From positions 124,001-188,000 of the forward strand of contig NZ_VCNP01000025.1 of NCBI RefSeq assembly GCF_006782915.1: a stretch of DNA of 64,000 nt, given 5' to 3'. Numbering within the stretch: position 1 is the first letter of the stretch; the number at the start of each line of letters is the position of its first letter. The notes under the pieces were generated by a model. The model saw only the letters and a list, made by a program, of their open reading frames with translations. It made no database searches and was not told the origin of the DNA. This stretch comes from Streptomyces calvus. Its GTDB lineage: Bacteria > Actinomycetota > Actinomycetes > Streptomycetales > Streptomycetaceae. The translations under genes were made by a program, and so were the position numbers. Of this stretch, positions 44,254-53,140 are shown one piece after another.

Positions 44254-45702
44254 GTGAGTGACACCCCATTCGGATTCGGCCTTCCGCCGGAGGAGCCGGA
44301 CGACGGCGACGAAGGCAAGAAGAAGGACCCGCACAGCGGTGGTGGTCAGGGCCCGGCCAACCCGTTCGGCTTCGGCATGTCCGGAGCGGGAGGCTTTGGC
44401 GGCCCTGGCGCGGACAATCCGTTCGCCGCGATGTTCGGGTCACTGAACCCCAACGACCTGGGCGCCGCGTTCCAGCAGCTCGGCCAGATGCTCTCGTACG
44501 AGGGCGGACCGGTGAACTGGGACATGGCCAAGCAGATCGCCCGGCAGACCGTCTCGCAGGGCACTGCGGAGGGCTCGAAGGACGCGAGCGTCGGCCCTGC
44601 CGACCGCAAGGCCGTGGAGGAGGCCGTCCGCCTGGCCGACCTCTGGCTGGACGACGCGACCTCGCTGCCGTCCGGCTCCCACTCCGCCGTGGCCTGGAGC
44701 CGCGCGGAATGGGTCGAGGCGACCCTGCCGGCCTGGCGGGAGCTGGTCGACCCGGTCGCCGAGCGCGTCGGCAACGCGATGGGCGACGTCTTGCCGGAGG
44801 AGATGCAGGCCATGGCCGGCCCGCTGATCGGCATGATGCGCTCGATGGGCGGCGCCATGTTCGGCACGCAGATCGGGCAGGCCGTCGGCGTGCTCGCCGG
44901 TGAGGTCGTCGGCTCGTCCGACATCGGTCTCCCGCTCGGTCCGGCCGGCAAGGCCGCGCTGCTGCCGCTGAACATGGAGACGTTCGGCAAGGACCTGGGC
45001 GTGCCGCAGGAGGAGGTGCGGCTGTACCTCGCCCTGCGCGAGGCCGCCCACCAGCGTCTGTTCGCGCACGTCCCGTGGCTGCGCTCGCACCTCTTCGGCG
45101 CGGTCGACGGCTATGCGCGCGGGATCAAGGTCGACACCGGCAAGCTCGAGGACGTCGTCGGACAGTTCGACCCGCAGAACCCCGAGCAGTTGCAGGAGGC
45201 TCTCCAGCAGGGCATGTTCCAGCCGGAGGACACGCCGGAGCAGAAGGCGGCCCTGGCCCGGCTGGAGACGGCGCTGGCGCTCGTCGAGGGCTGGGTGGAC
45301 GCGGTGGTGCACGCCGCCGCCAAGCCGCGGCTGTCGTCGGCCGACGCCCTGCGCGAGACGCTGCGCCGCCGTCGCGCCTCGGGCGGTCCGGCGGAGCAGA
45401 CGTTCGCCACGCTGATCGGTCTGGAGCTGCGTCCGCGCCGGCTGCGCGACGCCTCCCGTCTGTGGGCCTCGCTCACCGACGCGCGCGGGGTCGACGGCCG
45501 GGACGCCCTGTGGGCGCACCCGGACATGCTGCCGAACGCCAGCGACCTGGACGACCCGGACGGCTTCGTGCACCGCGAGCAGATCGACTTCTCCGAGCTG
45601 GACAAGATGCTCGGCGAGGCCGCCGACAAGCCCGACCTCAGGAAGAAGGACGAGGGCGAGGACGGCGACAAGAGCGGGAACGAGGGCGACGGCACCGAGT
45701 GA
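44254..45702 (+). CDS. Zincin-like (DUF2342) metallohydrolase family protein
   Basis: A 482-aa soluble protein of the DUF2342/zincin_2 family, also present as Rv3195 in mycobacteria. A glycine/phenylalanine-rich N-terminus (DTPFGFGLPPEEP, NPFGFGMSG) precedes the conserved all-helical body. REAAHQRLFAHVPWLRSHL around residue 265 contains an E-x2-H zinc-motif-like core, and VEGWVDAVV is the second conserved helix. The acidic tail is disordered. The GTG at 44254 follows GAGGAAA. The Nudix gene overlaps its end by four bases. Peptidase activity is family inference only. Confidence 0.85.
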   Translation: MSDTPFGFGLPPEEPDDGDEGKKKDPHSGGGQGPANPFGFGMSGAGGFGGPGADNPFAAMFGSLNPNDLGAAFQQLGQMLSYEGGPVNWDMAKQIARQTVSQGTAEGSKDASVGPADRKAVEEAVRLADLWLDDATSLPSGSHSAVAWSRAEWVEATLPAWRELVDPVAERVGNAMGDVLPEEMQAMAGPLIGMMRSMGGAMFGTQIGQAVGVLAGEVVGSSDIGLPLGPAGKAALLPLNMETFGKDLGVPQEEVRLYLALREAAHQRLFAHVPWLRSHLFGAVDGYARGIKVDTGKLEDVVGQFDPQNPEQLQEALQQGMFQPEDTPEQKAALARLETALALVEGWVDAVVHAAAKPRLSSADALRETLRRRRASGGPAEQTFATLIGLELRPRRLRDASRLWASLTDARGVDGRDALWAHPDMLPNASDLDDPDGFVHREQIDFSELDKMLGEAADKPDLRKKDEGEDGDKSGNEGDGTE

Positions 45703-46226
45703 GCCTGTACGACGACGCGGTCCTCGTGCTCAAGCGGTACGAGGACCAGCCCGGGCTGCGTCAGGACTACCTGGACCATCTGGCCGCCCACCCGGACGGC
45801 ATGTGGAAGGCCTGCCACGCCGGCCACGTCACGGCGAGCGCCCTGGTGGTCGACCCGGAGCGCGGCCGGGTGCTGCTGACCCTGCACCGCAAGCTGCGTA
45901 TGTGGCTCCAGATGGGCGGCCACTGCGAACCCGGTGACGCCACGCTCGCCGCGGCGGCCCTGCGGGAGGCGACGGAGGAGTCCGGCATCACCGGCCTGAC
46001 GCTCCTGGCGGGCGGGCCGGTGCGCCTCGACCGGCATCCGATCCCGCCGCCCTGCCACTGCCACTACGACGTCCAGTACGCGGTGCTGGCCGCGCCGGAC
46101 GCCGCGCACGCGATCAGCGAGGAGTCCCTCGACCTGCGCTGGTTCGCCTACGACGAGGTGGCGGAGGTGGCCGACGCGTCGGTCCTCCGCCTGGTCGAGG
46201 CGACCCGGGTGCGACTGGCCGCCTGA
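45699..46226 (+). CDS. Nudix hydrolase
   Basis: A 175-aa Nudix protein. The box is recognisable as GGHCEPGD...REATEESGI around residues 73-96, keeping the REx2EExG catalytic core though its first half differs from the strict consensus. HPIPPPCHCHYDVQY is a conserved flank. Substrate unknown; housecleaning of modified nucleotides is common in the family. The GTG overlaps the zincin stop (GTGA), so expression is coupled. A terminator follows. Confidence 0.87.
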   Translation: MSLYDDAVLVLKRYEDQPGLRQDYLDHLAAHPDGMWKACHAGHVTASALVVDPERGRVLLTLHRKLRMWLQMGGHCEPGDATLAAAALREATEESGITGLTLLAGGPVRLDRHPIPPPCHCHYDVQYAVLAAPDAAHAISEESLDLRWFAYDEVAEVADASVLRLVEATRVRLAA

Positions 46227-46233
46227 CGTACGC

Positions 46234-46267
46234 GTGAGGGGCGGCCGCGATCACGGCCACCCCTCAC
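46234..46267. terminator. Terminator between the Nudix gene and the AIM24 cluster
   Basis: Arms GTGAGGGGCGGCCG / CGGCCACCCCTCAC with one mismatch and a short loop, placed between converging genes. Confidence 0.7.
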
Positions 46268-46289
46268 CGCTGCTCCGGAAGCCGGCCGG

Positions 46290-47045
46290 TCAGCTCCAGA
46301 CGTTGCCCTGGTTCTGGCCCCGGGCGCCCTGCTGGCCCATGCCGTACTGACCGGCGAGGCCGCCGCCGATCTGGGCGTTCTGCGGCGGCAGCAGCTCGCT
46401 GGGCTGGACCAGCGCGAAGCCGGTGCCCATGAAGCTGAGCTCCCAGCCCTCGCCGGTGTTGCCGCGGCGCCGCCACACCCCGGAGGAGTGCGTCTGGGCC
46501 TGCATCTGCACCCGCAGCGAGGTGGACCAGGCCACGATCGCGTCGGCGTCGCAGTTGACGTACTTGTCCGGAGTGACCTGCATCAGCAGCGGCATGCCCG
46601 AGGTCATCAGGGCGACCTTGCCGCGGCCGGTGATGTTGAGCTGGTACTTCCCGGAGCCGGAGATGCCGTACAGGCTGTCGACGGCGATGACCTCGTGGTG
46701 CAGCGAGGAGTCCATCGCGAGCACATAGCTGCTGTCGACCGTCAGCCCGTCCTGCTCCACCTCCATGACGTGGATGCGCTGGGCCAGGTTGGCCAGGTAG
46801 ACCGTGCCCTGCCCGTGGCAGCGCATCAGGTCCAGGCCCTCACCGGTGTGCGCACGCGCGCGCGACTGCTCGTTGCTCTGGTACTCGGCGTCGAACTCGA
46901 CGAGTCCCTGGTAGGCGACCATCGTGCCCTTGCGGGCCAGGATGTCGTCGTGGCCCTCGAGGGTCACGCGCAGCATCTGCTTGTTCTGCAGGCTCCAGCG
47001 TTCCTGGGTCTGCTGTTCGTTGTGGGCGAAAAGCGGGCTCTGCAT
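46290..47045 (-). CDS. AIM24 (DUF124/TIGR00266) family protein, copy 1
   Basis: A 251-aa beta-rich AIM24 protein. Typical elements are QMLRVTLEGHDDILARKGTMVAYQG at the start (core ILARKGTMVAYQG), LMRCHGQGTVYLANLAQRIHV, and a final GTGFALVQPSE. The tail is a glycine/glutamine-rich stretch (GGGLAGQYGMGQQGARGQN). The ATG at 47045 starts MQSPLF. It is the third gene of a three-gene minus-strand set with two other AIM24 domains. The bacterial role of AIM24 is not established; membrane or stress association is suggested by its links with TerD. Confidence 0.86.
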   Translation of the reverse strand: MQSPLFAHNEQQTQERWSLQNKQMLRVTLEGHDDILARKGTMVAYQGLVEFDAEYQSNEQSRARAHTGEGLDLMRCHGQGTVYLANLAQRIHVMEVEQDGLTVDSSYVLAMDSSLHHEVIAVDSLYGISGSGKYQLNITGRGKVALMTSGMPLLMQVTPDKYVNCDADAIVAWSTSLRVQMQAQTHSSGVWRRRGNTGEGWELSFMGTGFALVQPSELLPPQNAQIGGGLAGQYGMGQQGARGQNQGNVWS

Positions 47046-47061
47046 GGTGTGTTGCTCCCCC

Positions 47062-47742
47062 TCAGCCCCGGACCCGGAGACGGTCGGTGCTGTCCTCACT
47101 GGGCTGGACGACGACGATGCCCTGACCGGAGAAGGCCATCTGGTAGGCCTCGCCGCTGCCGCGGCCGATCAGCGACTGGGCCCGGAAGCTGCGCTTGCCC
47201 TTGACCTTGAGGTTCGGGGACCAGGCGACCAGGGCGTCCGGGTCGACATAGGTCTCGTCCTCGCCGCCGCCGCAGTCGACGACGATCGGCTTGCCGCGCG
47301 AGGTGAGGGCGACCCAGCCCTGGCCGGAAATCTTGGTGTTCCACAGGCCCTGTCCGGCGAACTTCGCCAGTCCCTTGACCCGCTCCACGCCCCAGGTGAG
47401 GTGGGCGTCGAAGGCGAGCAGGTTGGTGGCGTTGACTGAGATGCCGTCGCCGTTGAGGTTGATCACCACGACGTTGGCGCCGTAGTCGGCGAGGTAGAGC
47501 AGGCCGTCGCCGGAGCACTTCATCAGGGGCGCGCCCTCGCCGGTGAGCCAGTCCTTGGCGATCTGGCGGACGGCGGGCGGGTTGGGCTCGTACTGGACGA
47601 ACCCTTCGTAGGCGACCATCGAGCCGACCCGCGCGAGGAGGTCGTTCCCGGTCTGCATGGCGATCTTCGCCATGTGGTTGCCGTGGTTCTCCATGCGGGC
47701 GGTGACGGGGGCGGGGGCGTAGCCCGCGAGTGGCTGGTTCAT
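47062..47742 (-). CDS. AIM24 (DUF124/TIGR00266) family protein, copy 2
   Basis: A 226-aa AIM24 domain protein. NDLLARVGSMVAYEGFVQY, LMKCSGDGLLYLADYGANV and SGQGIVVVQPSED mark the start, middle and end of the domain. GAGGGAG lies seven bases upstream of the ATG at 47742. It is 11 bp from the TerD-AIM24 gene upstream and 16 bp from copy 1 downstream, so the three form one operon. Sequence has diverged clearly from the other two copies, which argues for separate roles, perhaps in one heteromeric assembly. Confidence 0.86.
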   Translation of the reverse strand: MNQPLAGYAPAPVTARMENHGNHMAKIAMQTGNDLLARVGSMVAYEGFVQYEPNPPAVRQIAKDWLTGEGAPLMKCSGDGLLYLADYGANVVVINLNGDGISVNATNLLAFDAHLTWGVERVKGLAKFAGQGLWNTKISGQGWVALTSRGKPIVVDCGGGEDETYVDPDALVAWSPNLKVKGKRSFRAQSLIGRGSGEAYQMAFSGQGIVVVQPSEDSTDRLRVRG

Positions 47743-47753
47743 GACGGGCTCCC

Positions 47754-49523
47754 TCAGATCTCGTACGGCTGGACGACGATGAAGTTGCCGGGTGCACCCC
47801 GGAACTGGAGGTTGACGCTCTCCCCGGTGTCGCCCGGGTAGGCGTTGCGGCGCATCCGCACCTGGCTGGAGACGACCACCTGGGAGGCGGCGGACCAGGC
47901 GACCACGGCGTTGGCGTCGGCGAAGGTGGTGGGCGTGACCGGCAGCACCACGGGGATGCCGTGGGTCTTCACGACGATGGTTCCGGTGCCCTGGAACTGC
48001 ATGGTGAACAGGGCGCCGCCGGGGATGCCGTGCCCCTCGATGCGGCGGACCTCGTACTGGAGGGTCTCGTCGAAGGCGAGGACGTTCTCGGCGGAGACGC
48101 ACACGGCGTCGCCCTGGAGCTCGATGGGGTGCAGCATCGTGGAGTTCTCGGCGAAGAACACCTGGCCCTGGCCCGAGCAGCGCATCAGCTGCATCTCCTG
48201 GCCGGTGGCGTTGCCCACGATGCGGCCGGAGAAGCCGGCGCCCTTGTAGCTGAACTCGACCTTGCCCTGGTAGAGCACCATGCTGCCCTGCCGGGCCAGC
48301 ACCGACTGTCCGCCGATGCCGAGGTCGGCGCGGACGAGCTTCTTGTTCTGCTGGGTCCAGCGCTGCCCGGTGGGCGTCTCCCTGAACTGCTGGAGCGCGC
48401 CGAGCACTCCGGGAGCCTGCGGCGCGCCCTGGGGTGCGCCCTGAGGTGCACCCTGAGGCATGCCCTGGGGTGCGCCGTACGGAGCGTGCTGACCGGGGAA
48501 CTGTCCCGGCGGAGGCTGCTGGCCGTAGCCCGGAGGGGGCGTGGGCTGGCCGTAACCGGGGGGCGGGGCGGGCGCGTGGGGTGCCTGGGGTGCCTGGGGC
48601 TGGGCGTAGCCCGGTGGCGGCGGGGCGGTCTGGCCGTACGGCGGCGGCTGCTGGCCGGGCTGGCCGTAGGGCGCGGGCGCCGGGGGCGGGGGCGGTACCG
48701 GGGAGCCGCCGGGCGGGGTGTTCATGGGCGCGACGATGGTCGGCGCGGTGTGCACCGGCGGCGCGCCGGGCGCGGAGGCCGGGGGCGGGGTCGCGCCGGG
48801 CGGCGGCGCGAAGCCCTGGGCGGCGGGCTGCGGCGCGGGGGCCGGAGCAGGGGCCGGGGCGGGAGCGGAGGGCTGGGCCGGCACCGGGGCCTGGGCGGGC
48901 GCGCCGAACGCGGGCGGCGCGGCGGCCTGGGCGGGCGGTGCGAAACCGGGCGTGGCCGCGCCGGCCTGCGGCTGCTGCGGGGCGGCCGGCTCTTCCTCGG
49001 CCACCTCACCGCCGAAGTTGCGCAGCAGCGCGTCGAGTCCGCCGTCGAAGCCCTGCCCGACGGCGGCGAACCGCCACACGTCCTTGAAGTAGAAGTCGCC
49101 GAGCATCACGGCCCGCTCGGTGGAGAACTCCGAGCCGTCGAACGGGTACCGGGCCACTTCCTCGCCACCCGCGACGATCCGGATGTACCCGGGACCGATC
49201 TGTGACATCTGGCCGGCGCCGTCGAGCGTGGCCGTGAAGGACAGCTTCCTGATCTGCTGCGGGATCCGGTCCAGCGTCACGCGGAAGGACTCCGTGTCGC
49301 CCGCCTGGGCGCCCAGGAGCTGGACGGACTCCTCGGGGGACTTCGGCTGGTTGTAGAAGATGAAGTACCGGTCGTCCGAGAGCCGTTCGTCGGCGTCGAG
49401 ACCGAAGCAGCTGATGTCGAAGGTCAGCCCCGGGCCGGAGATCTGCACACCTACGTACAGATCCGTACCCGCCGTCAGGTCACTGATCCTGGCCTTGTGG
49501 CCGCGTTGGAATTCCCTGGCCAT
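47754..49523 (-). CDS. TerD-domain / proline-rich linker / AIM24-domain fusion protein
   Basis: A 589-aa three-part protein. Residues 1-~175 are a TerD domain (DLYVGVQISGPGLTFDISCFGLDADERLSDDRYFIFYNQ in blocks, with the calcium-site DADERL and DDRYFIFYN). Residues ~180-365 are a proline/alanine/glutamine/glycine-rich linker with PPPGYGQ repeats. Residues ~370-589 are an AIM24 domain (QSVLARQGSMVLYQGKVEFS, LMRCSGQGQVFFAENS, NFIVVQPYEI). TerD proteins belong to stress and tellurite-resistance systems and bind calcium. The ATG at 49523 is standard for TerD. It leads the three-gene AIM24 operon. Confidence 0.9.
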   Translation of the reverse strand: MAREFQRGHKARISDLTAGTDLYVGVQISGPGLTFDISCFGLDADERLSDDRYFIFYNQPKSPEESVQLLGAQAGDTESFRVTLDRIPQQIRKLSFTATLDGAGQMSQIGPGYIRIVAGGEEVARYPFDGSEFSTERAVMLGDFYFKDVWRFAAVGQGFDGGLDALLRNFGGEVAEEEPAAPQQPQAGAATPGFAPPAQAAAPPAFGAPAQAPVPAQPSAPAPAPAPAPAPQPAAQGFAPPPGATPPPASAPGAPPVHTAPTIVAPMNTPPGGSPVPPPPPAPAPYGQPGQQPPPYGQTAPPPPGYAQPQAPQAPHAPAPPPGYGQPTPPPGYGQQPPPGQFPGQHAPYGAPQGMPQGAPQGAPQGAPQAPGVLGALQQFRETPTGQRWTQQNKKLVRADLGIGGQSVLARQGSMVLYQGKVEFSYKGAGFSGRIVGNATGQEMQLMRCSGQGQVFFAENSTMLHPIELQGDAVCVSAENVLAFDETLQYEVRRIEGHGIPGGALFTMQFQGTGTIVVKTHGIPVVLPVTPTTFADANAVVAWSAASQVVVSSQVRMRRNAYPGDTGESVNLQFRGAPGNFIVVQPYEI

Positions 49524-49659
49524 ACGTACGACCGTCCCCCATCCCGAATGTGAGTGCGTCGCGCCAGGCTAACGGCAAACTCGGACACCGCATGAAGTCG
49601 GTACAGAGCCGGTACACAACGCGTGCACGGGGCCACGGTGCGCTCGCCGCGGGCGGCGC

Positions 49660-50256
49660 TCAGTCGTCGCTGTCCTCCGGCACGCGCGGCAGCCGCTGGG
49701 CCGCGGCGACGCCTTCGAGGTAGCCACGCGCGCGTTCCGTCTTCGGGTAGGCCTCCAGCAGCCGCCAGAAGCGGGGACCGTGACCGGGCACCAGCAGGTG
49801 TGCCAGCTCGTGGCAGAGGACGTAGTCGACGACGTACTCGGGCATGCCCTGCAGGCGGTGCGAGAGCCGGATGCTCGCCTCGGACGGGGTGCACGAGCCC
49901 CAGCGCGTGTTCTGGTTGGTCACCCAGCGCACGGAGGCGGGTCTGGCCCGCCCGTCGAAGTACTGGTCCGACAGCCGCCGCGCGCGCTCGGCCAGCTCGG
50001 AGTCGCCGAGCGCCCGCCTGCTCTCCTGGGCGGCCAGCTTGTCGAGCATGACGGTGACCCAGCGCTGCTCCTCCGCCTCGGACATCCGGGCGGGGATGAG
50101 CACGACGGTGCGATCGCCCTCGCGGTACGCGGAGACCGTTCTGCGTCGACGGGCGCTCCTGCGGACCTCGATCGCGCTCGCCCGTGAGCCGTTCGTCGGC
50201 TGGCTCGTCGTGCTGCGCTGTGACTTTCCGGCGCTGTGCAGTGGGTCGGCGGGCAC
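49660..50256 (-). CDS. YgjP/SprT-like zinc metalloprotease (M48-related)
   Basis: A 198-aa protein of the YgjP (DUF45) family. The zinc motif HELAH lies in YVVDYVLCHELAHLLVPGHGPRFW (shown by its core HELAHLLVPGHG), with the third ligand in the GHG segment. The preceding NQNTRWGSCTP is the family signature. The basic N-terminus (residues 24-40) contains RRSARRRRT. The GTG at 50256 gives an ordinary length. It stands alone, divergent from the ThiF-like gene. Its substrate is unknown. Confidence 0.88.
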   Translation of the reverse strand: MPADPLHSAGKSQRSTTSQPTNGSRASAIEVRRSARRRRTVSAYREGDRTVVLIPARMSEAEEQRWVTVMLDKLAAQESRRALGDSELAERARRLSDQYFDGRARPASVRWVTNQNTRWGSCTPSEASIRLSHRLQGMPEYVVDYVLCHELAHLLVPGHGPRFWRLLEAYPKTERARGYLEGVAAAQRLPRVPEDSDD

Positions 50257-50486
50257 GCCTCGACGTTACCCGGTGCACACGGGGAAGTCTTGACGCCGGG
50301 ACGGTTCGGTGTGGATCCCCCCACCGAGCGCCGGATTCGTACGACGAATCTCCTCACCTGTGGACAACTTTCGACGGCCTCGGACGGGGCCCGGCATGCT
50401 GGCAAGCGGCGGCCGGCCCGTGGACGGGCCCGGCCCCTCAAGGGGACATTCCAGGACACACATTTCAGGACATACGGGGGTCTGTC

Positions 50487-51737
50487 ATGCATCCGATGGT
50501 GAAGTCGGCGCTGAGGCGCGGCTGGCGGGATCTGAACACCGTGCAGTTCGGGATGACACCGGCGCACGCGCTGAAGCTGGGTCCGGTGGACACGGCGACG
50601 GGCAGTTTCCTCGACCTCCTCGACGGCACCCGCGGCCTCGGCCTCCTACGGGAGGAGGGACGGCGCATGGACTTCTCCGAGGGGCACGTCGACCGGCTCG
50701 TCCGACGGCTGTCGCGCGCCGGGCTCCTGGACGACTCACGGGGCGGCGGGCCGGACGCGGACGCGCTGCGGGAGAAGCCCGGGGTCCTCGACCGGCTCCG
50801 CCCCGACCTCGCCTCGCTCGGCCTGACCACCTCCGAACCGGGCGAGCCGCTGGGCCGGCTGGCGGCACGCCGCAGCATGCGGGTGCAGGTGCGGGGCGCC
50901 GGACGGGTGGGCGCGGCGCTCGCGGCGCTGCTGGCGGGAGCCGGGGGGGGTGACGTCGACGTGCGCGACGTCGGGCGGGTCGAGCCGTGGGACGTCGTGC
51001 CGGGCGGACTGCCCGTCGATTCCGTCGGCGACCGCAGGGACGAGGCGGCCCGCCGCGTCGTGCGCCGGGCCGCGCCGGAACCGCCGCCGCGCCGGCCCGC
51101 ACGTCCGCCCCTCGGCGAGGCCGATCCCGGTTTCTCCCTCGTCGTCCTCGCCCCGCGGGACGACGTCGCCGTGCACGCGCCCGACCCGGCGGCCGCCGAA
51201 GCCCTGCTGTCCTCGGGCACTGCGCATCTCTACGCCGGGGTCGTGGAGGGAACCGGTGTGGTCGGTCCGCTGGTCCTGCCCGGCAGGACGGGCTGCGCGG
51301 GCTGTCTGCAGCAGGACCGCATCGACCGGGACCCGGCCTGGCCGCGCCTGGTCACCCAGTGGCGCTCCGGCCGGCAGCGCCGGGTGGGTGCCTGCGACCT
51401 GACGCTGGCCACGGCGGTGGCGGGGCTGGCCGCAGCCCATGCGCTCGCCTTCCTGGACGGCCGGTCCCCGACCGGCGCCGGCGCCCGATGGGAGGTCTCC
51501 CTGCCCGCTCTGCACTGGCACGCGCGGCCGGTCCGGCCGCATGCCGCCTGCCCCTGCGGGGCGGCGGAGGCGGGCCCGGTGGCGGAGCCACGGGAAGGTG
51601 AGAATAAAGGTAAGAGGAAACACACCTCCGAGGATCGGCGGCCACACGAGACAATGGCCGTGCACGGGTCGTCGAAGCAGTGGCGCCGTCAGGCGGACAC
51701 GGAGCGACCGGCAGGGACTTGGAGGGCGCATGTCTGA
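50487..51737 (+). CDS. ThiF/E1-like protein with TOMM leader-binding-type N-terminus
   Basis: A 416-aa protein. The N-terminal ~85 residues form a winged-helix-like region (VQFGMTPAHALKLGPVDTA, VDRLVRRLSRAGLLDD) similar to the leader-recognition domains of TOMM/RiPP cyclodehydratases. An E1/ThiF-like Rossmann part follows (VRGAGRVGAALAALL near 133), then a zinc pair CAGC (GRTGCAGCLQQDR) completed by CPC near residue 364. The catalytic ATP-binding arginine finger of real E1 enzymes is not obvious. No precursor peptide is beside it. The last ~45 residues are basic and overlap the next gene's ribosome site. The ATG at 50487 follows GGGGG. Confidence 0.72.
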   Translation: MHPMVKSALRRGWRDLNTVQFGMTPAHALKLGPVDTATGSFLDLLDGTRGLGLLREEGRRMDFSEGHVDRLVRRLSRAGLLDDSRGGGPDADALREKPGVLDRLRPDLASLGLTTSEPGEPLGRLAARRSMRVQVRGAGRVGAALAALLAGAGGGDVDVRDVGRVEPWDVVPGGLPVDSVGDRRDEAARRVVRRAAPEPPPRRPARPPLGEADPGFSLVVLAPRDDVAVHAPDPAAAEALLSSGTAHLYAGVVEGTGVVGPLVLPGRTGCAGCLQQDRIDRDPAWPRLVTQWRSGRQRRVGACDLTLATAVAGLAAAHALAFLDGRSPTGAGARWEVSLPALHWHARPVRPHAACPCGAAEAGPVAEPREGENKGKRKHTSEDRRPHETMAVHGSSKQWRRQADTERPAGTWRAHV

Positions 51738-53097
51738 TCTTCCCCGGAAGGCGGTCACCCGGACCGCCAAGCTGGCCGCGCTCCCGCTCGGCTTCGCCGG
51801 GCGGGCGACCTGGGGGCTCGGCAAGCGGATCGTCGGCGAGTCCGCGGAGATCGTCGGCCGCGAGCTTCAGCAGCGCACCGCCGAGCAGCTGTTCAAGGTG
51901 CTCGGTGAGCTCAAGGGCGGCGCCATGAAGTTCGGCCAGGCCCTGTCGGTCTTCGAGTCGGCGCTGCCGGAGGAGATCGCCGGACCGTACCGTGCGGCGC
52001 TGACCAAGCTGCAGGAGGCGGCCCCGCCGATGCCGACACGTACCGTGCACGCGGTGCTGGAGGAGCGGCTGGGCGACGGCTGGCGCGAGCTGTTCCTGGA
52101 GTTCGAGGACAAGCCGTCCGCGGCCGCCTCGATCGGTCAGGTGCACCGGGCTGTGTGGCACGACGGCCGCGAGGTGGCCGTCAAGGTGCAGTACCCGGGC
52201 GCCGGGGAGGCCCTGCTGTCCGACCTGAACCAGTTGAGCCGCTTCGCCCGCCTGCTGGGTCCGCTCATTCCCGGCATGGACGTCAAGCCGCTGATCACGG
52301 AGCTCAAGGACCGTGTCTCGGAGGAGCTGGACTACGGCCTGGAGGCCCAGGCGCAGCGGGCCCACGCCGAGGAGTTCGCGGGTGACCCGGACGTGGTCGT
52401 GCCGGACGTGGTCCACCAGTGCGATCAGGTGCTCATCACCGAGTGGATGGACGGCATACCGCTGTCGGAGATCATCTCGGACGGCACCGAGGAGCAGCGC
52501 GACCGGGCCGGCCAGCTCCTGGCCCGCTTCCTGTTCTCCGGCCCCGCCCGTACCGGGCTGCTGCACGCGGACCCGCACCCGGGCAACTTCCGGCTGCTGC
52601 CCGGTGGTCCGGGCGGCGAGGACGACTGGCGGCTCGGCGTGCTGGACTTCGGCACCGTGGACCGGCTGCCGGGCGGACTGCCCGAGCCCATCGGCGAGGC
52701 CCTGCGGATGACGCTGGACGGCGAGGCCGAGGCCGTCTACGCGAGGCTGTGCGCGGAGGGCTTCGTGAAGGAGTCCATAGAGCTGGATCCCGACGCCGTC
52801 CTCGACTACCTGCTGCCGATCATCGAGCCGGCCCGGGTCGAGGCGTTCACCTTCACCCGGGGCTGGATCCGGAGTCAGGCCACGCGGATAGCCGATCCGC
52901 GTTCTCCCGCCTCCCAGTTGGCCAAGCAGCTCAACCTGCCTCCGGCGTACCTGCTGATCCACCGGGTGACGCTGAGCACGATCGGTGTGCTCTGCCAGCT
53001 GAACGCGACGGTGCGGCTGCGGGAGGAACTGGAGGAATGGCTGCCGGCGTTCGTCCCGGACGAGCCTGCCGCCGAGCAGCCGGCCGCCGAGGCGTGA
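51730..53097 (+). CDS. ABC1/UbiB-family atypical kinase
   Basis: A 455-aa protein of the ABC1 (AarF/UbiB/ADCK) family. It has the KxGQ-type motif MKFGQALSVFESALP (~66-80), the A-rich loop SAAASIGQVHRA (~136-147), the VKVQYPG lysine strand, the HADPHPGNF catalytic loop and LDFGTVDRLP as DFG equivalent. Mycobacteria have the same gene (Rv3197) next to whiB7. The ATG at 51730 follows GGAGGG and overlaps the ThiF-like gene end by 8 bp, so the two should be co-expressed. Role: probably ATP-driven lipid or quinone handling, unproven in Streptomyces. Confidence 0.9.
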   Translation: MSDLPRKAVTRTAKLAALPLGFAGRATWGLGKRIVGESAEIVGRELQQRTAEQLFKVLGELKGGAMKFGQALSVFESALPEEIAGPYRAALTKLQEAAPPMPTRTVHAVLEERLGDGWRELFLEFEDKPSAAASIGQVHRAVWHDGREVAVKVQYPGAGEALLSDLNQLSRFARLLGPLIPGMDVKPLITELKDRVSEELDYGLEAQAQRAHAEEFAGDPDVVVPDVVHQCDQVLITEWMDGIPLSEIISDGTEEQRDRAGQLLARFLFSGPARTGLLHADPHPGNFRLLPGGPGGEDDWRLGVLDFGTVDRLPGGLPEPIGEALRMTLDGEAEAVYARLCAEGFVKESIELDPDAVLDYLLPIIEPARVEAFTFTRGWIRSQATRIADPRSPASQLAKQLNLPPAYLLIHRVTLSTIGVLCQLNATVRLREELEEWLPAFVPDEPAAEQPAAEA

Positions 53098-53140
53098 CAG
53101 CGGCGGCGGGCGGCGGGAGCGCCGCCGTCGGCCGCGGCCG

